Notes under the pieces: generated by a model | What the model saw: only the letters and a program-made list of their open reading frames with translations | Database searches by the model: none | Told to the model about the DNA's origin: nothing | Program-made: the position numbers and the translations under genes | Assembly: GCF_008369915.1 (NCBI RefSeq) | Contig: NZ_VSRN01000001.1 | Coordinates: 5,018,501 to 5,082,500 of the forward strand | Length of the DNA stretch: 64,000 nucleotides | Direction of reading: 5' to 3' | Origin: Dyadobacter sp. UC 10 | GTDB lineage: Bacteria; Bacteroidota; Bacteroidia; Cytophagales; Spirosomataceae | Shown here: positions 16,489-23,822 of the stretch, piece by piece | Layout: the number at the start of each line of letters is the position of its first letter | How positions within the stretch are numbered: position 1 is the first letter of the stretch

Positions 16489-18645
16489 ATGGACAACCAG
16501 ACCGTATCCAGAAGGAATTTTATAAAGGCTACCGGGATGACTGGGGCCGTGCTTTCGCTGGGCTTTTACTGGCCAACCCATGCGAAAACCGCGAAGATCG
16601 TCAAGGCGGCCGAAGCAGACAATTTCGGTGTGGAAATGAATTCCTGGGTACATATAGATGCATCGGGCAAGGTCACCATTTTCGACCACCGCGCCGAAAT
16701 GGGGCAGGGCTCTTACCAGGCCGTTCCGCAGATCGTCGCCGAGGAGCTGGAAGTGAATCTGAATGAAATCAATGTCGTCTTTGCCCCGGGCGATAATAAA
16801 AAATACGGCAACCAGGTAACCGGCGGAAGCTCTACCGTTCGCGGTTCGTATAAGAACTTATTGAAACTAAGCGCTACTGCGCGTGAAATGCTTATTCAGG
16901 CAGCCGCAACGAAATGGGGCGTACCCAAAATTGAATGCCATGCCGAGGGCGGGAACGTCATTCACAAACCATCGGGCAAGCGGATGCATTATGGTGAGCT
17001 GGTGGAAGCAGCGTCTAAATTGGAAGCGCCGAAGGATGTCGTGCTTAAAAAACGTTCGGAATATAAGCTGATCGGCAAGCCATTGCGCCGGCTGGATACG
17101 CCTTTGAAAACCAATGGAGCCGCGGTTTTTGGATTGGATAAACAGATTCCCGGAATGCTGTACGCGGCGGTGGAAAGAAATCCGAGGCTGCGTGGCAAAG
17201 TGAAGCGCTTTGATGACACGGCTACCCGGAAAATACCCGGTGTGAAGCAGGTTATGAAGGTTAAAATGGGCGTTTTTAACACCTATCGTGAAGGCGTTGC
17301 CGTGGTGGCGGATTCTACCTGGGCTGCGATTCAGGGTAAGAAGGCTTTGAAAGTGGAGTGGGACGATACCGGTTTTGAGCATTTGAATACCGAAGAAATT
17401 TACAAAAGGCAGGCTGAGGCATTGCAGACGCAGGAAGGGTTAACATTCAAAAAGCAGGGTGAACCGAACGAAATCATCGCCAAGGCGGCGAAGAAAATTG
17501 ACGTTACCTACGAAACACCCTACCAATACCACGCTGCCATGGAGCCTCTGAACTGTATTGCGCATTACCAGGACGATCAGCTCGAAATATGGGGGCCGAT
17601 ACAGGCGCCGGAATGGGTGCAGGACTATATAAGCAAGGAAATGTCGATTCCCAAAGAAAAGGTGATTGTGAATATGACCTTTTTGGGCGGAGGCTTTGGT
17701 CGGAAAGCCTTCATGGATTATCCGCACGAAGCCGCCGTGATCTCGAAAGAAATGAAAGCGCCGGTGCAGGTAGTCTGGACGCGGGAGGATGATGCCACAC
17801 AAGGACCATTCCGTCCGGGCATTACTTATCGCTGTGAAGGCGTGATCACCAATGGTGAAATCCACGCATTCAAGGTGAAGATGGCCGGACAAAATAACGA
17901 TCACTGGCGCGGAGGCAAGAAGGATACGCCCAACCGCAGCACCTCGGAAGGTTTTTTGAAGCCTTATATGGATTCGATTAAAAACCTGGCGATCATGGAT
18001 GTGGTATTCGAAACGCCGATCCCGACGATGTGGTGGCGGTCGGTGTACGCTTCGACAAATGGTTTTGCCTACGAAAGTTTTCTGGACGAACTCGCCGTGG
18101 AGGCCGGAAAAGACCCGCTTGATTTTCGTCGTGCATACCTGAAAGAAGCGCGTTTGCACAAGCTGATCGACAAAATAGAAGAAGTATCAGGCTGGAAAAG
18201 CCGGAAAAAGGGTGATGGTTTTGGTGTGGCGATTACTGAGTGTTTTGCCAGCACAGTTGCCCAGGTCGTCAAAGTATCGAAGGCGGTGAATGGCGGTGTG
18301 AAGATAGATCAGGTTTGGGCAGTGATGGATTGTGGCTGGTATGTAAATCCGGATACGATCAAGGCGCAAATTGAAGGTTCGGTGGTAATGGCGCTGGGTG
18401 CCGCTACGATGCACGAGGTCAGATTCAAAGACGGTAAGGCGGTGGATAACAATTTCAGCACCTATCAGATGCCGCGGATTACCGACATTCCGCCAATCGA
18501 CATACACATTATGGACAACGAAGAAGATGCCGGCGGCGTCGGTGAACCCGGCCTGCCACCTTTCACCCCCGCGCTAACCAATGCAATTTTTGATTTGACA
18601 GGGAAAAGGATCAGACGGCTGCCGTTTAATTTGGCGGGTGTTTAA
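16489..18645 (+). CDS. Molybdopterin-binding oxidoreductase large subunit (IorB-like)
   Basis: A 718-residue xanthine-oxidase-family molybdenum subunit, export-targeted by a twin-arginine signal (SRRNFIK at residues 7-13). Features of the family are visible: a GQGSYQAVPQIVAEELEV cofactor segment, VTGGSSTVRGS, LGGGFGRKAF in the Moco site, and a C-terminal GGVGEPGLPPFTPAL where the catalytic Glu sits. The enzyme should oxidise aldehydes or N-heterocycles in the periplasm using the [2Fe-2S] domain of 14575 and the cytochrome of 15817. Physiological substrate unknown. Confidence 0.9.
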   Translation: MDNQTVSRRNFIKATGMTGAVLSLGFYWPTHAKTAKIVKAAEADNFGVEMNSWVHIDASGKVTIFDHRAEMGQGSYQAVPQIVAEELEVNLNEINVVFAPGDNKKYGNQVTGGSSTVRGSYKNLLKLSATAREMLIQAAATKWGVPKIECHAEGGNVIHKPSGKRMHYGELVEAASKLEAPKDVVLKKRSEYKLIGKPLRRLDTPLKTNGAAVFGLDKQIPGMLYAAVERNPRLRGKVKRFDDTATRKIPGVKQVMKVKMGVFNTYREGVAVVADSTWAAIQGKKALKVEWDDTGFEHLNTEEIYKRQAEALQTQEGLTFKKQGEPNEIIAKAAKKIDVTYETPYQYHAAMEPLNCIAHYQDDQLEIWGPIQAPEWVQDYISKEMSIPKEKVIVNMTFLGGGFGRKAFMDYPHEAAVISKEMKAPVQVVWTREDDATQGPFRPGITYRCEGVITNGEIHAFKVKMAGQNNDHWRGGKKDTPNRSTSEGFLKPYMDSIKNLAIMDVVFETPIPTMWWRSVYASTNGFAYESFLDELAVEAGKDPLDFRRAYLKEARLHKLIDKIEEVSGWKSRKKGDGFGVAITECFASTVAQVVKVSKAVNGGVKIDQVWAVMDCGWYVNPDTIKAQIEGSVVMALGAATMHEVRFKDGKAVDNNFSTYQMPRITDIPPIDIHIMDNEEDAGGVGEPGLPPFTPALTNAIFDLTGKRIRRLPFNLAGV

Positions 18646-18680
18646 TTAGTATTTAGAGTCACTTTGTGACAAAAAACAAA

Positions 18681-19664
18681 ATGAAAAAAAGACAATTAGG
18701 AAATAGCGGTCTTGAAGTTTCGGCTCTTGGCTTGGGTTGCATGGGATTAAGCTTCGGTTACGGTCCGGCAACAGATACCAAAGACGGCATTGCATTGATC
18801 AGGGCGGCCTTCGAACGGGGCGTCACTTTTTTTGACACGGCCGAAGCTTACGGACCATTTACAAATGAAGAATTACTGGGCGAAGCGCTGGCGCCTTTTC
18901 GGAACGAAGTGGTGATCGCTACCAAATTTGGCTTTGAGGGCGGTGACTCGAAGGCTGGCCTGAACAGCAAGCCGGAAAACATCCGAGCGTTCGTGGAAGC
19001 TTCGCTCAAACGCCTGAGAACCGATCGCATCGACCTCTTATACCAGCACCGCGTCGATCCCGAAGTACCGATCGAGGATGTTGCAGGAACCGTGAAAGAC
19101 CTGATCCGGAGCGGAAAAGTAAAGTATTTCGGCCTTTCGGAGGCAGGGGTACAGACGATCCGCAGGGCGCATGCCGTGCAACCTGTGGCGGCATTGCAAA
19201 GTGAATATTCACTCTGGTTTCGCGAAACGGAAGATGAGATTATCCCTACTTTGGAAGAGCTCGGCATTGGCTTTGTACCATTCAGTCCACTGGGTAAAGG
19301 TTTTCTGACGGGTAAGATCGACGAAAACACGACATTTGACAAAAACGATTTCAGGAACATCGTCCCCCGGTTTACTGCCGAAGCGCGAAAGGCAAACCAG
19401 GCCATGGTAAATTTGTTAGGCAGAATTGCCAGTGAAAAAGAGGGTACACCCGCACAGATTGCCCTCGCCTGGCTGCTGGCTCAAAAGCCCTGGATCGTGC
19501 CTATTCCCGGAACAACCAAACTGCACCGGCTGGAAGAAAATCTGAGTGTCGCGGCAATTGAATTAAATCCGCAGGATTTAGCAGAGATTAAGGAAGCAGC
19601 TTCGCAAATCACGGTTGAAGGAGCCCGTTACCCCGAGGCACTGCAAAACAGGGTAGGGAAATGA
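18681..19664 (+). CDS. Aldo/keto reductase
   Basis: Protein of about 327 residues with a TIM-barrel NADPH-dependent aldo/keto reductase sequence. The start is taken at the ATG at 18681 (MKKRQLGNSGLEVS) instead of the GTG at 18666. The catalytic tetrad is visible as Asp and Tyr in FFDTAEAYG, Lys in IATKFGF and His in LLYQHRVDP. It belongs to the AKR13-like group of cytoplasmic carbonyl reductases. It overlaps the following flavodoxin gene by 4 bp (ATGA), so the two are translationally coupled. Confidence 0.9.
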   Translation: MKKRQLGNSGLEVSALGLGCMGLSFGYGPATDTKDGIALIRAAFERGVTFFDTAEAYGPFTNEELLGEALAPFRNEVVIATKFGFEGGDSKAGLNSKPENIRAFVEASLKRLRTDRIDLLYQHRVDPEVPIEDVAGTVKDLIRSGKVKYFGLSEAGVQTIRRAHAVQPVAALQSEYSLWFRETEDEIIPTLEELGIGFVPFSPLGKGFLTGKIDENTTFDKNDFRNIVPRFTAEARKANQAMVNLLGRIASEKEGTPAQIALAWLLAQKPWIVPIPGTTKLHRLEENLSVAAIELNPQDLAEIKEAASQITVEGARYPEALQNRVGK

Positions 19665-20290
19665 AAGTCAAATACATAGCCTGGATATCTTCCTTAATAC
19701 TGATTGTTGGAATGAGCTGCACTTCCGGTGAGCAGCCGCGCGTCGGGGACGAATTGCCTTCCGACGGCGCGTCCAAAAAGATACTGATCGTCTATTTGTC
19801 GCGCACCAACAATACCAAGGCAGTCGCCGAAATGATCCAGGCACAAATGGGAGGCAAGCTGGTGGCCCTGGAACTTGCGAACCCATACCCGGCCGATTAC
19901 AGGACGACCGTCGATCAGGTCGCCCAGGAAAATGCATCCGGTTTCCTGCCCCCGCTAGCCACCAAAATTGACAGTATCGATCAGTACGACCTTATTTTCC
20001 TCGGTTTCCCGACCTGGGGCATGCAGCTCCCACCCCCGATCAAAAGTTTTCTCGCGCAATACAATCTCGCCGGAAAAACCATCGCCCCATTCAATACCAA
20101 CGCCGGCTACGGGATTGGAAGCACATTCGAACAGGTCAAAACCCTGGCCTCCAGGAGTGTGGTGCTGGAAGGTTTCTCGACGCGTGGCGGGATTGAGCGG
20201 GATGGTGTTTTGTTTGTAATGGAAGGAGGCAGGGAGGTTAAAGTCCGTGGGGAGGTGGCAGCCTGGTTGGGGAAGCTGAGGGTGAAGTAG
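19661..20290 (+). CDS. Flavodoxin-like lipoprotein
   Basis: A 209-residue protein with a lipobox at residues 17-20 (GMSC), followed by a flavodoxin fold: the FMN-phosphate loop IVYLSRTNNTKAVAE, a FPTWGMQLPPPIKSF middle loop and a TNAGYGIGSTF loop. A flavodoxin tethered outside the cytoplasm is unusual for canonical electron shuttles but recurs next to aldo/keto reductases and CMD/cupin genes in Bacteroidota and Firmicutes. It ends the plus-strand cluster and converges with the island at 20363-22684. Confidence 0.85.
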   Translation: MKVKYIAWISSLILIVGMSCTSGEQPRVGDELPSDGASKKILIVYLSRTNNTKAVAEMIQAQMGGKLVALELANPYPADYRTTVDQVAQENASGFLPPLATKIDSIDQYDLIFLGFPTWGMQLPPPIKSFLAQYNLAGKTIAPFNTNAGYGIGSTFEQVKTLASRSVVLEGFSTRGGIERDGVLFVMEGGREVKVRGEVAAWLGKLRVK

Positions 20291-20362
20291 AGGGGGGTAA
20301 ATGTTAGAGAATACCAGCCATTATGTTTTTAAGGTCGCGAATGGAAGTCCCTCTTCCAGTCT

Positions 20363-21226
20363 TCAAATTTTGATAAATTCCGCAATCCGCTCGTTACAAA
20401 TCCGTTCAGTCAGGTCTCTCAGCAGTTTTACACGCTCGGATAAATATTCCAATTCTACTTTTTCGATCTTGTAATTTATTTCATATCGCGCATCGATGTA
20501 GGCTTTTTTGAGAAGTTTAAACAGCCGCGCTTCTTCTGCTGTATTTTTTGGAAAAACAGTTGCGAAGTTAGGATGAAGTTTTTCGACTTGTTTTCCTAAT
20601 TCCTCAATATCGTGTGTTCGGGGTTTGTAATCAGTAAAAACGAGGAGAATGGCAGAATAATATCTTTCTGTGGCTTGATGAAGTTCGAATGCAGATTTGT
20701 TGTAATGTGCTAAACTTTCGCCTTTTATAAAAAATATCCCACTGTCCAAAAAAAGATTTGCAGATTCAAACCAATGCTTAAATGCATTACTAGCTTTTTT
20801 CTGTCTTTCTTCTGGACTCAAATCTTTCGGCTCTGATAAGCTGAAATTTCCGGAATCAAAAAGCATAATTCCTTCCTTGAAGATATCTACAAAAAAGTAG
20901 TAATTCCGCTCGATCTTATCGTTCACGAACCAAACGCTGTGTTGGATAATATTGGCTTTGGTACTGTCTTCGTTAGCCGCCAATTCCTTATCTAAATCCC
21001 GCCATTTCTTTTGTCCTTTTGCGGCCCTTCTGTCTTTGGTGATAACCAGAATATCAAAATCACTCACATATTCATACGTTTCCTGGTAATCTTCTACCCA
21101 ATCACCACGCGCATGACTGCCGAAAAGGATGATCATTTCGGCAGGGACTTTGGATAGGATGATTTGGGTGATGGTTTTTAATTCTTCCTGCTTGTCTTCG
21201 GGGAGGTGGGAGAGGGTGGTTTTCAT
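20363..21226 (-). CDS. Nucleotidyltransferase-HEPN fusion protein
   Basis: A 287-residue protein. Residues about 15-115 form a minimal nucleotidyltransferase with GSHARGD at 36-42 and the metal-binding SDFD at 55-58. Residues about 145-280 are an alpha-helical HEPN-like (KNTase C-terminal type) domain. The canonical RNase motif R-x4-6-H is not evident; instead there are KPRTHDI and DARYEINYKI segments. Stand-alone MNT/HEPN pairs are toxin-antitoxin modules in which MNT adenylylates HEPN; single-chain versions are less understood. Last gene of a minus-strand AT-rich operon starting at 22684, 39 bp after the DUF4145 gene. Confidence 0.85.
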   Translation of the reverse strand: MKTTLSHLPEDKQEELKTITQIILSKVPAEMIILFGSHARGDWVEDYQETYEYVSDFDILVITKDRRAAKGQKKWRDLDKELAANEDSTKANIIQHSVWFVNDKIERNYYFFVDIFKEGIMLFDSGNFSLSEPKDLSPEERQKKASNAFKHWFESANLFLDSGIFFIKGESLAHYNKSAFELHQATERYYSAILLVFTDYKPRTHDIEELGKQVEKLHPNFATVFPKNTAEEARLFKLLKKAYIDARYEINYKIEKVELEYLSERVKLLRDLTERICNERIAEFIKI

Positions 21227-21265
21227 GTGTGTGGGGAGGTTACGTTGTTGACTAATGGATTCGAC

Positions 21266-21904
21266 TCAAATCCTTGATTTTGCATCCCTGTCATTTATTC
21301 CTTTTACTTTGTCTGCGGGTAAACTATTGTAAATTCCGCTTACTTTTTTGGGAAGGGCGATCATATATTCAACTATAATATTTACCAGATCAAACAACTG
21401 CCCAACTGTTTCTGGATTATCTGTATCAATCTGGCCAGGATGAACTGCATCATTTCCTGTTACCCTGACAATGTCCAAAGATTGTTGCACAATAAGAGGA
21501 AGTCCTTTCTTTACGAGGTTGCCAACATCAGTATTAATATTTTTACCCTCTTCACCAAGTTCCTTACACAAAACTTGGATTGAAAGTCGAAGTAGGGCGG
21601 CAGATCCTCTTGGTGATTTCGAGCTAATGGATGATGCTTCTATATAAAGTTTTAAAACTGATTCAGGCATGTCAGGGTTGGGAATCGGGGCATGCCCGAA
21701 ATCTGGGAAATACATTTTATCTTCAACCCAGAGTGTTACATTATCGCAATGTTGGCATGTACCGACCCTTAGAGGATGACTTTCTTTGGGATGTGCGGTT
21801 TGGGTACTATTCCACCATCTCCACCACCAATCTTGTTTGGCAATTGCACCGCAATGGGGGCAGGTAAATGACTTAATGAAAACTTGTGGTTGAATATATT
21901 TCAT
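21266..21904 (-). CDS. DUF4145 zinc-ribbon protein
   Basis: Protein of about 212 residues. Two CxxC motifs (CPHC and CQHC) near the N-terminus form a zinc ribbon, and the rest matches the helical DUF4145 domain, including a GNDAVHPGQ segment. DUF4145 is a HEPN-like family often found with restriction and defence genes. Start taken at the ATG at 21904; a TTG at 21922 would overlap the upstream stop and is also possible. Sits between the MNT-HEPN gene and the nuclease-like gene in the same operon. Confidence 0.8.
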   Translation of the reverse strand: MKYIQPQVFIKSFTCPHCGAIAKQDWWWRWWNSTQTAHPKESHPLRVGTCQHCDNVTLWVEDKMYFPDFGHAPIPNPDMPESVLKLYIEASSISSKSPRGSAALLRLSIQVLCKELGEEGKNINTDVGNLVKKGLPLIVQQSLDIVRVTGNDAVHPGQIDTDNPETVGQLFDLVNIIVEYMIALPKKVSGIYNSLPADKVKGINDRDAKSRI

Positions 21905-21918
21905 ATAATTAGCCCAAT

Positions 21919-22395
21919 TCAATGCTCTATTCTAGGAAAATCCGTATAATCCTTTATATACTTACTGAAATCATGACCTGAGCATTCCGCCTTCCCTTTT
22001 GTGAAAGAAAAATAAAACGTAATGTTTCCCTTTGCTTCGGAACCTACTTTATCGTTTTCAAAATGGTTGAGTAAATAGTCCTGTCTAATGATCACTGGCT
22101 TCGACCATTCATCATTATGCCTGACAATGAAAACATAATGGACCGGAATATTAGAAACGTTCTGAAGATTTTTGAGAGACACATTGAACTGGCCGCTGAA
22201 ACTATCTTTTCGTGAGGTAGAAGTTGACGTTTTGACCTGTACTCGCCTTAATGTACCATTGTCGTCCTGAACCACGAATATGTCATCTCCGATATCAACC
22301 TCGGGAATAGCGACATTCCATCCGAGCATCAAAAACTCAGACATAATTGCCAGGTGCCCGGCCTTTCCAAGATATTGATTAAATTTTTTTGTCAC
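21919..22395 (-). CDS. PD-(D/E)XK-like nuclease-fold protein
   Basis: A 158-residue protein. The pattern EVDIGDD followed by an RRVQVKTS strand is the D...QxK core of PD-(D/E)XK enzymes, as in DUF4365-type proteins. The frame begins with a GTG at 22395 that overlaps the preceding gene by 17 bp, which supports translational coupling; a later Met would cut off the conserved N-terminal helix. It lies 14 bp upstream of the DUF4145 gene. A DNA- or RNA-cleaving role is inferred from the fold. Confidence 0.75.
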   Translation of the reverse strand: MTKKFNQYLGKAGHLAIMSEFLMLGWNVAIPEVDIGDDIFVVQDDNGTLRRVQVKTSTSTSRKDSFSGQFNVSLKNLQNVSNIPVHYVFIVRHNDEWSKPVIIRQDYLLNHFENDKVGSEAKGNITFYFSFTKGKAECSGHDFSKYIKDYTDFPRIEH

Positions 22396-22684
22396 GCGGG
22401 TTTACTTTGTGTAGTATGTTCCCTGTCTGCGTATCAACAAACTGAATTTCGTCGAATTGATCAAGATCACTTTTATTTTCAACACCTAGTAAAGCTGGAT
22501 ATATGTGACTCTCGAGTTTCCCGGCATAAACTTCAAAATCGCTTTGTGTGTCATACCCTACAAAAATATTATTAGCGGGATGGGCATTAGGAAAAAGTTT
22601 CCTGATGAAGTCACGAATGGACGGCGAGATACTGAATGAGTATCCGTCCATTTGCTTATTTACCCTTATTTTGATTGCGTCCAT
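22379..22684 (-). CDS. Unknown 101-residue protein, first gene of the AT-rich operon
   Basis: Opens with an ATG at 22684 and ends inside the start of the next gene (17-bp overlap), so it is very probably translated. The sequence is mixed alpha/beta with no motif I recognise. Low GC compared with flanking genes suggests acquisition with the rest of the operon. It could be an antitoxin or a specificity partner of the nuclease-like protein, but nothing in the sequence shows this. Confidence 0.65.
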   Translation of the reverse strand: MDAIKIRVNKQMDGYSFSISPSIRDFIRKLFPNAHPANNIFVGYDTQSDFEVYAGKLESHIYPALLGVENKSDLDQFDEIQFVDTQTGNILHKVNPRDKKI

Positions 22685-22759
22685 TGCCAGAAAATTTTAC
22701 ATTCGAAGATAGGAAATTATTGCCAGTCTTAATTCCCGCGAAGACTTTGATCCCTCACA

Positions 22760-23125
22760 TCAACCCTTCCGCAGGATCTTTTCCATCTTCCTGCCTTTTG
22801 CTAATTCGTCGACCAGTTTGTCCAGGTACCTTGCCTGCCTGGTTAGTTCGTTCTCAATGTCCTCGATACGATAGCCGCAAATGAGCCCGGTGATCAGGTT
22901 TGCATTGGGGTTCAGATTTGCTCTTTTAAAAAATGTTTCAAAAGTGACCTTCTCATCAATCAGGTGTTCCAGTTTTTTGCTGTCGAAGCCGGTCAGCCAT
23001 TCGATTACCTGATGCAATTCTGCTGTTGTCCTGCCTTTGCGCTCGACTTTGGTAACATAGTGCGGATACACCGATGAGAAGGTCATTTTCGCGATTCGCT
23101 CATCGTGTTCGGGCGTTGTCGTCAT
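22760..23125 (-). CDS. DUF2200 family protein
   Basis: A 121-residue cytoplasmic protein that matches the DUF2200 family in length and in landmarks such as MTFSSVYPHYVTKVERKGRT and the repeated basic C-terminal helix. The start is taken at the ATG at 23125, because the upstream extension has no family counterpart. DUF2200 proteins are small acyl-carrier-like or DNA-binding-like folds with no assigned role. Stands alone. Confidence 0.8.
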   Translation of the reverse strand: MTTTPEHDERIAKMTFSSVYPHYVTKVERKGRTTAELHQVIEWLTGFDSKKLEHLIDEKVTFETFFKRANLNPNANLITGLICGYRIEDIENELTRQARYLDKLVDELAKGRKMEKILRKG

Positions 23126-23348
23126 AACTTTTAGTGTTGCTTGTTGAACACTCAATTTTACAATAATCAAAGTTAGCTTTCAAGTATTTTCTTGTTGTCT
23201 ACGCCCCAGGTGCTTCCTTCCAGGTATGAACCAAAAGACCCGGGCTGCGATCTTTTATGTACTTTTTTTTTCAAATATCACAAATCCAATATTTATTTTT
23301 AATTTCCGACTAGTATCTGATATTTCAAACGCAAACATTTCAATACAC

Positions 23349-23723
23349 ATGAAAACAAAACGCTACATCCTATTAATGGTGATCGTCATCGGTGCGTTCT
23401 CGATAGCGGCGCGAAAAGCATTAACCGCCGACGACCTGGCGGGCACGTGGAAGTACCTGATCAGTGATGTGCCGCCTGAATATGAATCAGGATTTTTAGT
23501 TTTTGAGCAAAAGGAAAATAAAACGGTCGGGTACGTGGAGGCCGCTGAAAAGAATGAAATGAAGGAATTGGCTGTCGATCAGGGGAAAGTCACTTTTACG
23601 ACAGAAAACCAGAATGGCGTGTTTAAATATAGTTTCATGCAAAAAGGCGACACGCTCACCGGCATGATCGGATCTCAATACGGAGATTTTCCGATTATGG
23701 CAGTCAGGCAGGCTAAGAAGTGA
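23349..23723 (+). CDS. Small exported hypothetical protein
   Basis: A 124-residue protein from an ATG at 23349; the longer frame from 23226 would put an AT-rich promoter-like region in coding sequence, so it is rejected. There is an N-terminal signal peptide, then a lipocalin-like pattern (DLAGTWKYLISD, later FTTENQNGVFKYSF and GTLTGMI-type strands) that suggests a small beta-barrel. No ligand can be named. Confidence 0.7.
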   Translation: MKTKRYILLMVIVIGAFSIAARKALTADDLAGTWKYLISDVPPEYESGFLVFEQKENKTVGYVEAAEKNEMKELAVDQGKVTFTTENQNGVFKYSFMQKGDTLTGMIGSQYGDFPIMAVRQAKK

Positions 23724-23762
23724 TTTGAAGTTTGCCCGTTCTGGTTTTGTGCATATTTGAAG

Positions 23763-23802
23763 CAAGGGGTGCTTACTGGTCTGGATCAGTGAACACCCCT
23801 TG
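23763..23802. terminator. Bidirectional terminator hairpin
   Basis: A 9-bp perfect stem CAAGGGGTG/CACCCCTTG with a 22-base loop sits between the convergent genes ending at 23723 and 23823, followed by a T-rich stretch on the plus strand. Confidence 0.75.
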
Positions 23803-23822
23803 TTTATTTCCTGAGCGGTCTG

